A DNA stretch of 41,860 bases from Aureobasidium sp. EXF-3400 (taxonomy: Eukaryota; Ascomycota; Dothideomycetes; Dothideales; Saccotheciaceae): assembly GCA_024195585.1 (NCBI GenBank), contig SWBL01000397.1, positions 1 through 41,860 on the forward strand. The letters run 5' to 3'. Positions 1 through 16,870 of the stretch are shown here, in pieces. The notes under the pieces are model-generated. The model did not search any database and was not told the DNA's origin. It saw nothing but the letters and a program-made list of their open reading frames with translations. Numbering within the stretch: the stretch's first letter is position 1; the number at the start of each line of letters is the position of its first letter. Made by a program: the position numbers and the translations under genes.

Positions 1-1
1 T

Positions 2-214
2 CAGAAGCCCAAAAAGAAGGGCAAAAAGCACAAACATGCTAACACTTCCTCCTCTGGAGGTGGTGTAGTTGATGTAGCAGACCCGAGCATTCTTCAGGCC
101 AGATTGCACCAAGCTGGTCAAATCGGAAACCAGGGGCTCTTCACTGGTCAGGGACAAGGTGGGTTGCACAATGTGTACGGCAGCGCCGACGCTGGTGCTT
201 TCCGCAGATGGTAG
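2..214 (+). CDS. C-terminal part of a Not4-like CCR4-NOT subunit (5' end outside window)
   Basis: An open frame enters from the left edge and stops at TAG 212-214. It begins with a lysine-rich patch (KKKGKKHKHAN), then a Ser/Gly run and the phrase VVDVADPSILQARLHQ, and ends in a Gly/Gln-rich tail. From memory this Lys-rich/Ser-Gly/'ADPSILQAR' block occurs in the long Not4 (CCR4-NOT ubiquitin ligase) proteins of filamentous ascomycetes. The RING and RRM domains that would prove it lie outside the window. Two possible 5' splice sites (GTGGGT at 159 and GTACGG at 175) lie before the stop, so the TAG could fall in an intron or mark an alternative isoform. It may therefore be one gene with the frame at 702-3151. 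Identification is by recognition only. Confidence 0.5.
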   Translation, partial: QKPKKKGKKHKHANTSSSGGGVVDVADPSILQARLHQAGQIGNQGLFTGQGQGGLHNVYGSADAGAFRRW

Positions 215-701
215 ACGACCGCATCCCCCTTTGATTTTGTTTGAGTTCTTGTTCTTGTTCTGTTTTGCTTTTCTCGCGTTTTTGTCTTTTTTCTTCCTAT
301 TCCGTCATGATCATCTATCCCCCCATGACTTGCTACCGGCGTCTTGATTTAGGGTGGAAAGCAAGCACAGCATTGGCCTTCCCAAAAAGAGACTTTCAGA
401 GTCCCCAGCCACTGGCGTTTCGGGTTTTATATCATGTCCGGTTGGCTCTTTTCGTCAGCTTCGGAGTTGTCATCGATGCATTTGCCGCTGTGGCTATATG
501 AACGGCAGGAGTTTCCTCATTTCCTTATGCCTCTTACGTCTTTGCAACGTTAGCCACATTCTTGTACGTATCTTCTTACCTTTCGAAGCCGCAGATTGGT
601 AGATTAACAAAGTCAGTGTCTGCCGTCTTGCACCTATTTCCATATCTCCACTGGCGTCTCTGTGTGAATCACATCATGTATACTAGCTTTTTTCTCCTCA
701 G
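215..701. other. Pyrimidine-rich stretch between the two Not4-region reading frames
   Basis: No convincing reading frame is present. The stretch is T/C-rich (notably 226-300). A good 3' splice site closes it: TACTAGC-like branch sequence near 680-687, then a T-run and CAG ending at 701. It is either one long intron or a 3' UTR followed by the 5' region and an intron of a second gene. A GTACGT donor candidate also occurs near 565, giving a possible 137-bp intron. Confidence 0.5.
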
Positions 702-3151
702 CGGTCGTCTACCATCTGCCGAAACCAGTCGCTACTCGACGTATACAAAACAAAACATTTAGAACAGCGCTGACTGGAGGTATAGATATTTCCGACATTT
801 CCTCTCTTGGTGGTGCAGCTCATCTTTCATCAGATCTCTTCGACGAGCCCGGGCGATCAACGCCACCAGTACCTCCAGGTCTGGAAGGTCTTGGTCAGTC
901 ATTGCCACCTCTTGACCTTGACGACGAAGACGATGTACCTAGACGTTCCACACCATCAATCCCTCCAGGTTTCTCGGCTCCAGTTATTGCCCCTCTAAAG
1001 GACGATTCTGCTGCTTCCCTTCCAACCTCGAGATCTAGTTCGAGAGCAAGTCTCAGACGTGGAAACTCCCAAATCCTGCCTGCTGTCCCAGTTCTGTCCG
1101 GAACACCTTCGCGAGCCCCCACGCCTCTGAGACATGAGACCAGACCTTTCGCCAACATCATCGATGATTTCGCCACCCCTACAAGACGTGGAAGATCAGA
1201 ATCTCATCTTGCCAACGTCGAATATGCTGAGAGCAACGACACCGCTCCAGGCGCTGAGGTCGAGACTCCATCAAAGGCAGAAATCAAAGCAGAAAAGGCA
1301 GAGGCAAAGAAAGCCAAGAGAGCCGACAAGCTCGCTAAGAAGGAAGCTGAAAGACTCGAGAAGGCTGAGAAAGCCGCTGCCGCTGCACAAGCTGCAGCTG
1401 AAGCCCAGGCTCAGAAGAATGCCGCCGAAAAGCTCGAAAAGGCGGCAGCATCTCAGGCCAAGATTCCAGAGACACAGCCATCTCCGCCAGGCGCTTCCAA
1501 GGAAGAAAAGACTCAGGCTGCGTTCAGAACGGTTGACCTTGTGAAGGATCTGACACCGGCCGAAGCTGCTGCGGCGGCCAAGTCTGCTGCTGGTGAGACT
1601 GTTAGTAAGAAGAAGCATCCTGGAAAGATTGACATCACTGCTGCAGTGCTCAAGGGTGGTGAAGTGCCCACTTCACTTACATCGACGCCAGTGAAGGCTG
1701 AGAATATTCCTCGCACGTGGAACACCATCACTACGTCGCGCCCGCAAAGCCCAAGCATCGCATCAGACTCGGCCAGAAAAGTCACGGCACCGCGCACTCT
1801 GCGTCTCACAACAGCTCTGCCTCCACCCGCACCCATTGTCGCTCCTGCGATTCGCACACTTCCCGCCGCAGCATCTCGCATGCCATCGAGACAGCCCAGT
1901 ATCGCTTCGATTCAAATTCCCGGCACTCCTGGCAGTGAGCACATCTCTGACGACGTTTCTGTCACATCGACTTCACTCTCTCGCGCAAACACGCCTCCTC
2001 CACCAAGCTCGAGCAGAGTCGGCTCCGCATACGTCCGCCAAAACACCAAGAGTCAACAGAAGAAGATGCGTCAAGAAAAGGCCCGCCAGATGACTGAGGA
2101 GATCTTGACCAAGGACGTTCAAACCGTCGTGGAGCCTATCCAGGAGGCGATCACCAGTCGCAAGAAGAAGTCCAAGAGCGCTAAGCCAGCTACACCTGCT
2201 GCAGCCACGCCTACCGCAGTCACTCCTGTTCCCTCGCGTCCCGCCTCTCCCAAGATGAAGGCCAAGCCCGAGGAACCACCAAAGGTAGAGAAGCCCGCCA
2301 CGCCCGTCAAGGTCGAGACTCCACCCCCTCCTCCACCTGCTCCTGTCACTCCGGTCAAAGCCCCTACACCGCCACCACCAGCAGCGCTGACTCCTGCCTC
2401 TCTCATTGCAGAACTGCGCAGCGAACATGGCTCTCTAGCCGGCGCTTTCGACGCCTTCTTTCGCCCTTTCGCCCAGACCGTCACCCACTACAAGCCTACT
2501 CAGCAACCAACCTCCGCCGACTTGACCGCCGATAACGCAATTCCACCTCATCAGCCTGAACTTCAGAAGGAGGACATCGATGTCTTGCTCTCAGGAAACG
2601 CCTGGCGTCCCATGACCGACGAGCAGCAACGTCTCTGGGAGCGTCTCGTCATCTCACCCAGTGGTACCATCATCCGCCACATGGAGCCTCAGCTCGAGGA
2701 ACGTTTCCTGGCGATGGAAGCCATGAACCGCCAACTTCCCGAGAACCTGAAGTTCCACCCCATCCAGCACAGCAACACTCCCACTGATGTCGACTTCCCC
2801 GCTGTGGACATCAACGTTCTGCGTCGCGAGTTCGAAGGTGCATCCAATGGCAATCGTCATCGCAGCGCTAACGCAATGGAGAAGGCCGTCGAGGAAGGTA
2901 GCAAGAAGGGAAGCTTCCTGGTCGACACCGCTGGCAAGTATGTCAACGAGTTCATCATGCCCCCTGTCCCACTCAGCCCTCCCAACGAGAAGGCTGTCAA
3001 GGAGGAGCAGCAGAGAGACAAGAACCACATTGTCAGCGTCGAGGACTTGGAGCGCAGACTCACCGAGGCCAGACGTTTCGCCGACGATAAGGAAGCTGGC
3101 CTGCGTCGTCTGGTCAAGAGAAACAGAAAGGTCATTGGCCTAACTCACTGA
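702..3151 (+). CDS. Large low-complexity C-terminal exon, probable continuation of the Not4-like gene
   Basis: The frame is open from about 702 to the TGA at 3149-3151 and codes for roughly 815 residues. It has no in-frame ATG until 1880, so its start codon must lie in an upstream exon. The N-terminal part is acidic (LDLDDEDD) with PPGF motifs. A Lys/Glu/Ala-rich helix (about 1270-1460) follows, then Ser/Pro-rich disorder, a KSQQKKMRQEKAR basic patch (about 2050), a Pro-rich linker, and a better-ordered C-terminus from about 2395 containing SLIAELRSEHGSL and a final predicted coiled-coil segment (EDLERRLTEARRF). I associate this order with the C-terminal half of filamentous-fungal Not4. The 702 acceptor is in phase with the 159 donor of the preceding frame. 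Deadenylation and ubiquitin-ligase roles are known for the family and not shown by this segment. Confidence 0.6.
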
Positions 3152-3737
3152 GAGGGCTGTTTCTCGCACGACAATGGCACGAAATGATCCTTGCTAGGCC
3201 TTCAGGTTTCTAAAAATCTCAAAACAACAAGCTAAGCATGAGACGCGGTTACTGGCGTTTCAAGAGTCCGGGAGCATGGCTACTGGGGAGGAAAGATGGC
3301 ATGCTGCATCCAGACGTTCGAAGTGATGGGAGACATTTGCACTCCGTGTCCCTCAAAGACCTGTGAGAAGAGGTCGTTTTTTCTATTCATTGTACTATTA
3401 GCATCAGAAGTAGCATTGCACCGCGGTTATTCGTAGACAGAAGCCGTTAGAATCCCATCCATGTATCATACTCGAAGTCTCTCCCCATCAACAATGCAAT
3501 GTTCTCATCATACCTGTGTTTCTGAATTAGCAGCAAGGAGGATTGAAGCTCGCATCTCGTTTGTCTGTGTCGCCAACTCCTCGGTCTGTAAACGCCGAGG
3601 TATGCACAGCCGTTCCGTTCTTTGTTTGACAGCAGGGTCAATCCTGCCAACACCAACAACACTGCTATAATCTAGTACCAGTCGCCATCGAGTCTGCTGG
3701 ATTGATCCGCGCCATACACTCGGTGCCCAGTGACCAG
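3152..3737. other. Intergenic region, no gene seen
   Basis: 586 bp between the Not4-region stop and the first phosphotransferase ATG. Only short overlapping frames on both strands with no family resemblance. It should hold the 3' UTR of one gene and the promoter of the next; I see no distinctive element. Confidence 0.6.
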
Positions 3738-5575
3738 ATGCATTCGCGTCGTCTCGGTCGCTCTTTCCTCTCTGTACTCACCAACCACAAGACTTGTTTT
3801 CGACCCATCACACATCCCTCATGCCCACAAAGCTTATTTAGCAGTTCGAAGCTTGAGACTCAGCATCCACTACCAGATCTTCACAACTACACCCGCGGCC
3901 GATGGCTAATCAACGATACTCTGGAACGACAAGCCCGATACATCTCATTCATCTACCCAGAACTCTGCACTGTGGTCATCTCAAGCACCCCACGAGCCAA
4001 ATCCATCACATCCGTAGAAAGAAAAGACGGCAACAATTCGCGTATCTTAATCTTCTCCCTCGACAATGGAGAAAAAGTGGTTGCGAGACTGCCGACCTCG
4101 GTGGCTGGACCGAAACGCTTGACTACGGGTTCGGAGGTTGCTACTATGGAGTACAGTATGTTCAGGTCGTGTAACTGGTTTGGGAGATGGGAAAGCTGAT
4201 TTTTGATGATTATAGTAAGACGGAATACGAAGATACCAGTGCCGAAGATGCTTACCTGGAACGAAGATACCAGTGCCGAAGATGCTTACCTGGAACGAAG
4301 ATACCAGTGCCGAAGATGCTTACCTGGAACGATGATGCCAGTAATTCTGTGGGAAGTGAGTATATCATTATGTCTTATGCTGAGGGGATTGAATTAAGAC
4401 AACTTTGGTTCGGGTTGGATAGTGGTGTTCAGATAAACTGTATTCGGAATATCACTGAGAAGATTGCTGAGATGACAAGGTTGAGGTTTTACGCGTTTGG
4501 AAGTCTTTATTTGAGAGATTCAAGAACGGGGGAAGAGGGCAAGGTAGTGGTTGATGGGGAGTTTTGTATTGGATCTAGTTGTTCAAAGACGTATTGGGAT
4601 TGCGCGCCTGGGGAGGGCAGGTGGTATGATGGGGCAGCTCCTGATCGTGGACCTTGTGAGTCATGTCATATGAATAATAGTCCTCCTTTCTGATATTTGA
4701 CAGGGAAAGATGTTGCTACCTTCGTGGACGGTCTCATCAATGCAGGACTCTCAAGAATCCCACCATCTGATGGATACGACCGTCGCGCCAGACGAAGACA
4801 TCAAGGTACTGTGCTCGAACACCGGAAACTGCTACTTTCAACTCGAGACGTCCTACATGACATCTCGCAAGATGCACGCATACGCGACAACGCAGGCCCA
4901 ATTCTCGTACATCCAGACCTTCACATGTCCAACATCTTCGTCAACCCCGATGATCCAACAAAGATCACCTCGATCATAGACTGGCAGTCTGCAAGCATTG
5001 AGCCAGCATTTATGTGTCCATTACCGATCTTAAACTTCGCTCTCTCTGCCGATTACCTGGAGCATATAGAAGAGACACAAAAACATCGCGAGATGACGAC
5101 GCCAGAGATCTGGGACGCGGCACTGAATGCATGTCTGCATCTCGTACCCAAGATTGATTCGTCGATAGAGACAAATCCCGGCCTTTTCAGACTCTTCAAG
5201 ACTTGTCATAGGATATGGAGGGACGGCACACCTCTTTTGGCTTCTGATCTCATCGATTTGGCAGAGCGATCGGAAGTTTTGGAATTATCTGGGTCTTGTC
5301 GTTATACTCCTCCTAGAGGTGACGAGTTGGCCGCTCACAAGGAGAGATGGGCTTGGTTTGAAGATTTCCAGAAGTTGCGCCAGACATTGAGTGTCAAACT
5401 ACAGGTTGACGATGATAGCTGGTTACCGGCTGAGCAATGGGACAACACGCAGGAGCTTCACAAGATTCTGTTTGATGGGATCATGGAGTTGACCAAGGAG
5501 CCAGATTCAGACATGACAGAGGATGATTGGCGAGCGATTTGGCCTTATGATACACCAGACCAGACTGGATCTTAG
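3738..5575 (+). pseudogene. AIM9-like mitochondrial APH-family phosphotransferase, frame broken by 34-bp repeats
   Basis: Three exons fit the splice signals: 3738-4155 (donor GTATGT), 4216-4655 (donor GTGAGT) and 4704-5575. The N-terminus is basic and Ser-rich, like a mitochondrial presequence. Then come NYTRGRW, the ATP-lobe strand KVVARLPTSVAGP, the EVATMEY segment, PVPKMLTWN, the GSEYIIM hinge, the catalytic-loop motif HPDLHMSN (HxDxxxxN of APH/choline-kinase-like enzymes) and DWQSASIEPAF. This is the Aim9/Fmp29 type family; the substrate is unknown. Three perfect 34-bp copies at 4227-4328 add 68 bp relative to a single copy and shift the frame inside exon 2. Without the 68 extra bases the three exons sum to a multiple of three. 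The intact paralogue at 37712-39413 shares two intron positions exactly. Either a pseudogene, a length-variable allele, or an assembly artefact. Confidence 0.8.
4227..4328 (+). repeat. Perfect 34-bp tandem repeat, three copies, inside coding exon
   Basis: Copies at 4227-4260, 4261-4294 and 4295-4328 are identical; a further ACGA follows at 4329 before divergence. The unit encodes the conserved PVPKMLTWN stretch of the phosphotransferase in copy 1, but 34 is not a multiple of three, so copies 2 and 3 are read in other frames. One or four copies would keep the downstream frame; three do not. Perfect identity suggests a recent slippage or duplication event. Confidence 0.97.
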
Positions 5576-7124
5576 GCAATCATCGAAGATACGGTTGATT
5601 TTGTCAAGCCACCTTACTTGGACGGGGTGAAGTGCGAGTGCGAGACGTGTCAGCCGTAAGTGTCAGTCAGAGAGAGGAAGCCTTCCAACGGCCGATGGCC
5701 TGGTGTTCGGTTGTCATGCATGGGACTACTATACACCAAACACTGTAACGTGAAGCCAGGCAGTGCATACACACGCGGCTGAGATGGAGCCATCTTTCTA
5801 ATTGCTTTGAGCGGATGGACCGAATGTTTTGAGGATGAGGGGCTGAACATAGGATAAGCGGTTGATGGTAAGGGCAATGATGGTCGGAAGCAGGAACATT
5901 TGTGGAAGATCCACGTTGTGAAGGTGGCAGGGACGCGACGACATTAGTCAGATGCCATCATCTTCCTGATACGTTGCCATCAGACTGTTCCCTTCGGTCC
6001 TATTTCCTTGTTACGAATGTGTTGCCAAGCACAAGACCCCTTTTCTGTCACATACTTATCTTGGTTTTCTTATCTACGCTCTTTGCAAGCATTGCAAAGA
6101 CTTCCTTTACGTCTCCCAGGTCCCTCACTCTCCTTGAATACAATGATAGTTGTCCGAGCTTGCCGTTGCTGTCGTCGGGAGGCTCGTCGCATCGACGATT
6201 CGCGGGAACATGTCCTTCCGTTCCGCATATTGCTTGATACGGATTGCCGGATTTGCTCATGGGGGATCGCCAGCCTACTTGTACAGTCTGTCGGGACTTT
6301 GGCCCCTGCCTGAACCAATATCGCCGTTGAGCTCAATGCACCTCGCGAGTCGCGTCTCCAGCACATCTAGGTAGCTTGAGCTCAACACCGAGTTCGCCGA
6401 TCCTGACCAACTGCCTTTTTGGAATACAGTCACAGCCTTTATAGACAAAGAGTAAGTGCTACCATGATCTATATGATATAGTACAATGCAGCGGCCTGCT
6501 GCTGTTGGCAGATCCTGCAAGCCATACTAACAATCACACGGAAATTGTGGCCTGATACCTCGAGTATCAGAAGGGGTCGAGTATGGCTTATACAAGCGTT
6601 CTGATCCCATGGAGGCAACAATGCCGGCCGAAGATCTTGTTGTTACTTCGCTATTAATTAAAGCACAGCCTTGCGTTGGTACGTACCGCACGGTGAGTGT
6701 GTCGAGCATCTAGCACACATGGTAGTGGGTGGCATTGGGTAATGATTGGTCGACGAAGCGCTCCTTTCGCGTCTTTACGGGCCTCATTGCCATGTACCCT
6801 CCACAACCCACCTGCAGTCGAGCCACCATGTGCACGACAGCCTCGACATTTGCATACCGGTATTACATATGAGTTATCACTTCTAACTGCCGTCAGCTAT
6901 ACCAATATTGGCTAGACATCAGGTTCGCCGTTTCCGTGCGGGCATCGCGGCACACGTGACTATATTCTTGTCGATGGAAACTCGTTATGAGCCACTCGTG
7001 TTCGACCGCTCAATCCCTCCAAGCTGGTGAACTGGGATTGCTCTGATGCCTTGCTCGATTCAGGAAATAATAGAGGTCGTGAGCTGCCTTCGACCAAATA
7101 CCAGCGAACAAATCCAATACAATC
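5576..7124. other. 1.5-kb region without a supported gene
   Basis: Only frames of about 110 codons or less on both strands, overlapping each other and lacking recognisable motifs or plausible splice structures. In the first 78 bases the reading frame of the upstream gene stays open after its TAG and contains CECETC, but the paralogue ends at the equivalent WPFDLR position, so I do not treat this as coding. Confidence 0.55.
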
Positions 7125-8650
7125 ATGTCTGCCGGGAGATTTCCACATCTGCCAGCAGAGATTCAATTGACCATACTAGAGCTCTTTGCGGAAGCTGCTC
7201 GACGTGCGGTATCAACCCTTCATTACGACGAAGCATGGCGCTGCTATGCTCGACTCCTTTTGCCCGCGATCCTAGTCAACCGAGAATGGGCCGCTCGAGG
7301 TACAGATTTGCTTTGGCGTGAGCCCTTCACTCCTGCACTAGCCAAGATACATCCCCAAAGCCGACAGTCGTATGCCAACAAAGTTCAGAGCATTGGGCTC
7401 TATCTCTATCGTCAAGACCACGTCGAATGTCCTGCAGCTTTTGCGAATTTGAGCTTCCCGCAGTTGAGAAGACTGGAAATAAATTCGTGCCCGCCTTGGG
7501 TGAAGCTCGACCTCCGGCCGTACATGAGCTCGAGTATCACGTCATTCACCATGTTGGGATGTTCTCATTTTCCCAGCTCTCTGCTTGATTTGATTGCTTT
7601 CTGCTGTCCAAAACTTCGAGATGTACACCTTGACTATATGGCTGGATATCACAAGAACGAACACTTCCTCAAATTCTTAAGGAAATGCAGACAACTACGG
7701 GAGCTCACGTTAAGCTCTCAAGATGGGTCAAGCTTTTCAACAGACGTGCTGGAGACATTGGGGTCTCGAAAACAGCTCGAATGTCTTCACGCCCCTCAGA
7801 GTCTCATTACATACCAATCGATAGAGGCAGTCACGCAGAGCAACCTGCGCCTGCGCCCTTTTCGCAGCGCACGCAACTTATCGCTCAGCATCGAATCGAG
7901 AGCAGTGAGACCCGTTCTTCTGGCAGCTGAATTTCTGGTTGACCTTGAGTTGAATCTAGCTGATTCTGAACACGATGTGTTTGGGACCATCGGAACATTT
8001 TCCTGCTTGGAGACACTTGATATATCCTTCTCTATCACCAAGCGCCTTACCATACAAGAGCTACAATCGATCTCGGGCCTGACGCGTCTGAAGGAGCTCG
8101 AAATCTTTGGACCTCTATCAGACCCGTACCAAGAGAACGGACCGCTGCTGATTGCTGAAGCCTGGACTGATGACTATTTCGAGTCTTGGATATCAAGTTA
8201 TCCTAATCTGGAGAAGTTGTCGTTTGGAGTTCGCTCAATGGATAGCCATTGGATCTCAGAGACACGGTTGATTGGAAAGAGCTGTCCAAAGCTGATCACG
8301 CTGTGTATGGATGGCATACATGATATCGGAGCTTGGAGAGTATCAACTCACCCTTTGTTTCCCACATTACTCGAACTCGAACTTGGGCAGCTGAAGCCAT
8401 GGCCGTTTTCTATGAGGTACGATGGACCCAGCTACACTTGATGCACAGAAGCTTACGTGAGAATAGTGACGAGCAGACCCAAGGATATGCGACGGGACTC
8501 GCACGCTTGATTCATCAGCATGCGCCTATCTTGGAAGAACTCAGCTGTGGGCGAGATGATCTTGCAAATGCTGTTGAGCAAGCATATGAACTAATAAAAG
8601 GAGTATCTGGACAACACAACGATGTCATGGATGTTTCAATATCTGAATGA
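7125..8650 (+). CDS. F-box / leucine-rich-repeat-like protein
   Basis: ATG at 7125. Exon 1 (7125-8416) starts with FPHLPAEIQLTILELF, an F-box-like helix (LPxEIxxxIL) extended by ILVNREW and LLWREPF, typical of fungal F-box adaptors that bind Skp1 in SCF ubiquitin ligases. The rest has irregular leucine-rich repeats, for example FPQLRRLEINSC, CPKLRDVHLDY, CRQLRELTL, LTRLKELEIFG, YPNLEKLSFG and CPKLITLCMDG. The frame would stop at 8441 after LELELGQLKPWPF. Removing a 50-bp GT...AG intron (8417-8466) restores an open frame to TGA 8648-8650, adding ARLIHQHAPILEELSC and giving 491 residues. A 32-bp alternative (acceptor at 8448) is also in phase but too short for an intron. Substrate unknown. It lies directly upstream of an NLR-like gene on the same strand. 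Confidence 0.72.
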
Positions 8651-9224
8651 TGGATATTGGCAAAAGATTCTGCAACCGGAAACGCTAAAAGGCCCAGCGA
8701 AGGTGCTTTATTGTGTAAGATCTGGTTAAAAAGTCATCTAACTTTGATCAACGTACCTTCCAACAACGTATCCCTACGTAACGCTCGAGTAAAACAACTA
8801 TTGTGCGGCAGTCTCGTTCGTCGCTGTCGACGACGCCTGACTTGCACTTTCCTTCAGCAGCTCGACTATTTTCATCACGAGTCCTAAGGGAAGGCACATA
8901 CGCGATGCTCGATTCTCTGTTGACTGCGCAAAAGTGAACTGCACTTCTGAATGAACCCGTCCTTTTCTGTATGTGGCAGTGTCGGGCTGCGTCAGAGTTT
9001 CCGTCCGATTTTATTGGTTCCCGCGTAGAGGCGGCTCGCGACTGCGCCACGCGATCTTGAGGCGCCTGAAATGTCCTGTCCAATGATTCGATACGCATAT
9101 AGCGACACCGACCGGTCGTTGCGTTGGCAGAATCGGCTGCGCCATGCGACGGTCTGGCATTACAGAGTAGCCGTTCGATACATCTGAATGTCAACTCGGT
9201 ATAATGCACGTTCTGCTAACATAA
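8651..9224. other. Intergenic region, no gene seen
   Basis: 574 bp between the F-box gene stop and the NLR start. A 153-codon antisense frame (9209-8748) has no recognisable features and is taken as chance. Presumed 3' UTR plus promoter. Confidence 0.55.
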
Positions 9225-15201
<5,977 letters not shown>

Positions 15202-15796
15202 GGTTGATGGTGTTTTGAATTGATGTTGTTGATTGATGGCGTGGTTGTTGGATGGTGTGTAATGGAAAATAAGTTCTGGGTTGGTGTAACAATAACAATC
15301 ACTGCAGACTGTTTCAAAAGTGAATGCGTAAGCTATATATCAACGAGCCATCACTCGATGACCTTTTTGATGCAGATAACGAATCAAGGTCATGAGCTCA
15401 GATGGTGAGGCGGAAGACGGCCCGTTAGCTTCTTCGGACTACAGATACCTTTCGGAGAGCTTTGGGAGGAAGGTGTGGGGTGAGGGGGCCCCGTAAGCTT
15501 CCTGACTCTTGGGCGCGGTGGGCTTCCGCTCTAGACGACGCGAGTAACGTTGTCGTTATAGTGGAGGATAGTGGAAACATGTGAAATGTCACGATCAAGA
15601 GCTCTACAAGCACATGGGAGATATGTGGATATGGATAGTTGCAGGACTGATGATTTGCTTTGATGACAGTTTCTGCTAAGCCCCTGTGCGTCGTGAGAGA
15701 GCTTGTGTAATTTACAACATCTGTCGTGATCTTTCGTAGCCGCCTTGCTATGCTCTCCATCCTGGAATGATGCTATGTCTTTGGGGAACCCCTCGA
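15202..15796. other. HPPD upstream region
   Basis: 595 bp between the HPPD ATG and the stop of the TTC36-like gene, both on the minus strand. The part next to HPPD (15202-15300) is A/T-rich with runs of CAA/TTG, plausible 5' UTR. No coding frame is convincing. Confidence 0.55.
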
Positions 15797-16507
15797 TCAA
15801 CAAAGTTGATCTGCCTTCCACTCCTCGACCTCCTTCTTTATTGCCTCTTTAACGATTGCACCGCACATCTTGGCGTAGGGGTTCGTTCTCACAGCCATCT
15901 CGCGTGCTTTTTTGCTTCCATATTGACCTCCAGCGGCAAAGTCTTGGCTTGCTTGCTCCTCGACGTTTTCTGCAGAAGCTGACTGAAGCTTGTTACCAAC
16001 ACCATGAACTTGCTCGCCATTGCGGATGATGTCGGCGATCTTGAGAAGCAGGAAGCCGCGGTGTGTGTAAGCAGCTGCAAGGACGGTCGTTTGATGAGTT
16101 GAGAGCTGTTGGCTTGAGTTGGTGGGTTCGGCGAGCTGGATGCCCTTCTGAAGGTCTCTGAGCAGTTGTCCACTTGCTTGAGCGTGGTCCGATGTGAAGA
16201 GGCCACTTGTGGGTACGAGCAGGCGGCTTGCTTGTGCGCGGTTGATGTACGCCGAGGCGTAGCTAGGCGACTCCTCGATCAGTGATGATAGATCTTGAAC
16301 TGCTCTTTGGACAGTCTCTGCATTCGGAGTGTCATTTTGCAGCTGTGAGATGATGCGAAGTTCAGTGGATCTGCGCACAGAGAATTGAGCTTCTGACATT
16401 CCAGGCAGTGATGTCTGCGAGGATGCATGCTTTGTGGATGCTGCCGACGCCTCTGGGTCGAAAAGTGATTTGAGGACGATGGAGTCTCTTGTTGTTAAAC
16501 CGGGCAT
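15797..16507 (-). CDS. TTC36-like tetratricopeptide-repeat protein
   Basis: Single-exon frame of 236 residues, ATG at 16507. It has the TTC36 layout: N-terminal LKSLFDPEAS, then helical TPR units with YASAYINRAQASRLL (about 100), LLRDLQKGIQLAE (about 120) and AAAYTHRGFLLLKI (about 145), then a C-terminal GSKKAREMAVRTNPYAKMC segment that matches the conserved ending of animal TTC36 (small residue, A-V, NPYA, C). In mouse, TTC36 is reported to bind and stabilise HPD, and its loss causes tyrosinaemia; this is established for the animal protein only. Here the gene sits between HPPD and maleylacetoacetate isomerase on the same strand, which suggests a conserved partnership with HPPD (inference). 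No enzyme motif is visible. Longer than the animal protein (about 190 residues) because of inserted loops around residues 105-140 and 165-185. Confidence 0.85.
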   Translation of the reverse strand: MPGLTTRDSIVLKSLFDPEASAASTKHASSQTSLPGMSEAQFSVRRSTELRIISQLQNDTPNAETVQRAVQDLSSLIEESPSYASAYINRAQASRLLVPTSGLFTSDHAQASGQLLRDLQKGIQLAEPTNSSQQLSTHQTTVLAAAYTHRGFLLLKIADIIRNGEQVHGVGNKLQSASAENVEEQASQDFAAGGQYGSKKAREMAVRTNPYAKMCGAIVKEAIKKEVEEWKADQLC

Positions 16508-16870
16508 CTTGTCGGCTGATGATGATGAAGAGTTATGCTGTTGGTTGATGGTAATGACTTATAGATCTTGATAATGTTGTGTGCGACAGTAGCAGGGGAG
16601 TAGCTGCCTATCTGCTTATCGACCTGTGCCTGTGTTGCCGTTCGAGGATGTTGTGAACACGGATGCGGGCCGTCACCCCGCTTGGTGTGAAGCTGGGGAA
16701 GCAACGGTGCAGTCACCACCACGGAACAGTTTCCGCGATCCGTATTGTGTGTCAAGGACTCAAAGTTTTGGATGCTTCGCTTCACTCGTTTTATCCCTCA
16801 AGAAGCTATGGAGCATGGTATGGCTATCTTGTCTCTCACTAGCGGTCATGCGCATGCCAATAAGTGCTCG
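16508..16870. other. Intergenic spacer between isomerase and TTC36-like gene
   Basis: 363 bp on which no gene is supported; it should contain the TTC36-like promoter and the isomerase 3' UTR. No distinctive site seen. Confidence 0.55.

Noticed and set aside
1973..2484. Antisense frames opposite the Not4-region low-complexity exon
   Set aside because: Gly/Ala/Val-rich translation of the complement of Pro/Ala-rich coding sequence; no domain or start context.
5576..5659. Frame stays open after the first phosphotransferase stop and contains CECETC
   Set aside because: The intact paralogue ends at the equivalent WPFDLR position, so the stop is probably genuine; 25 open codons are not significant.
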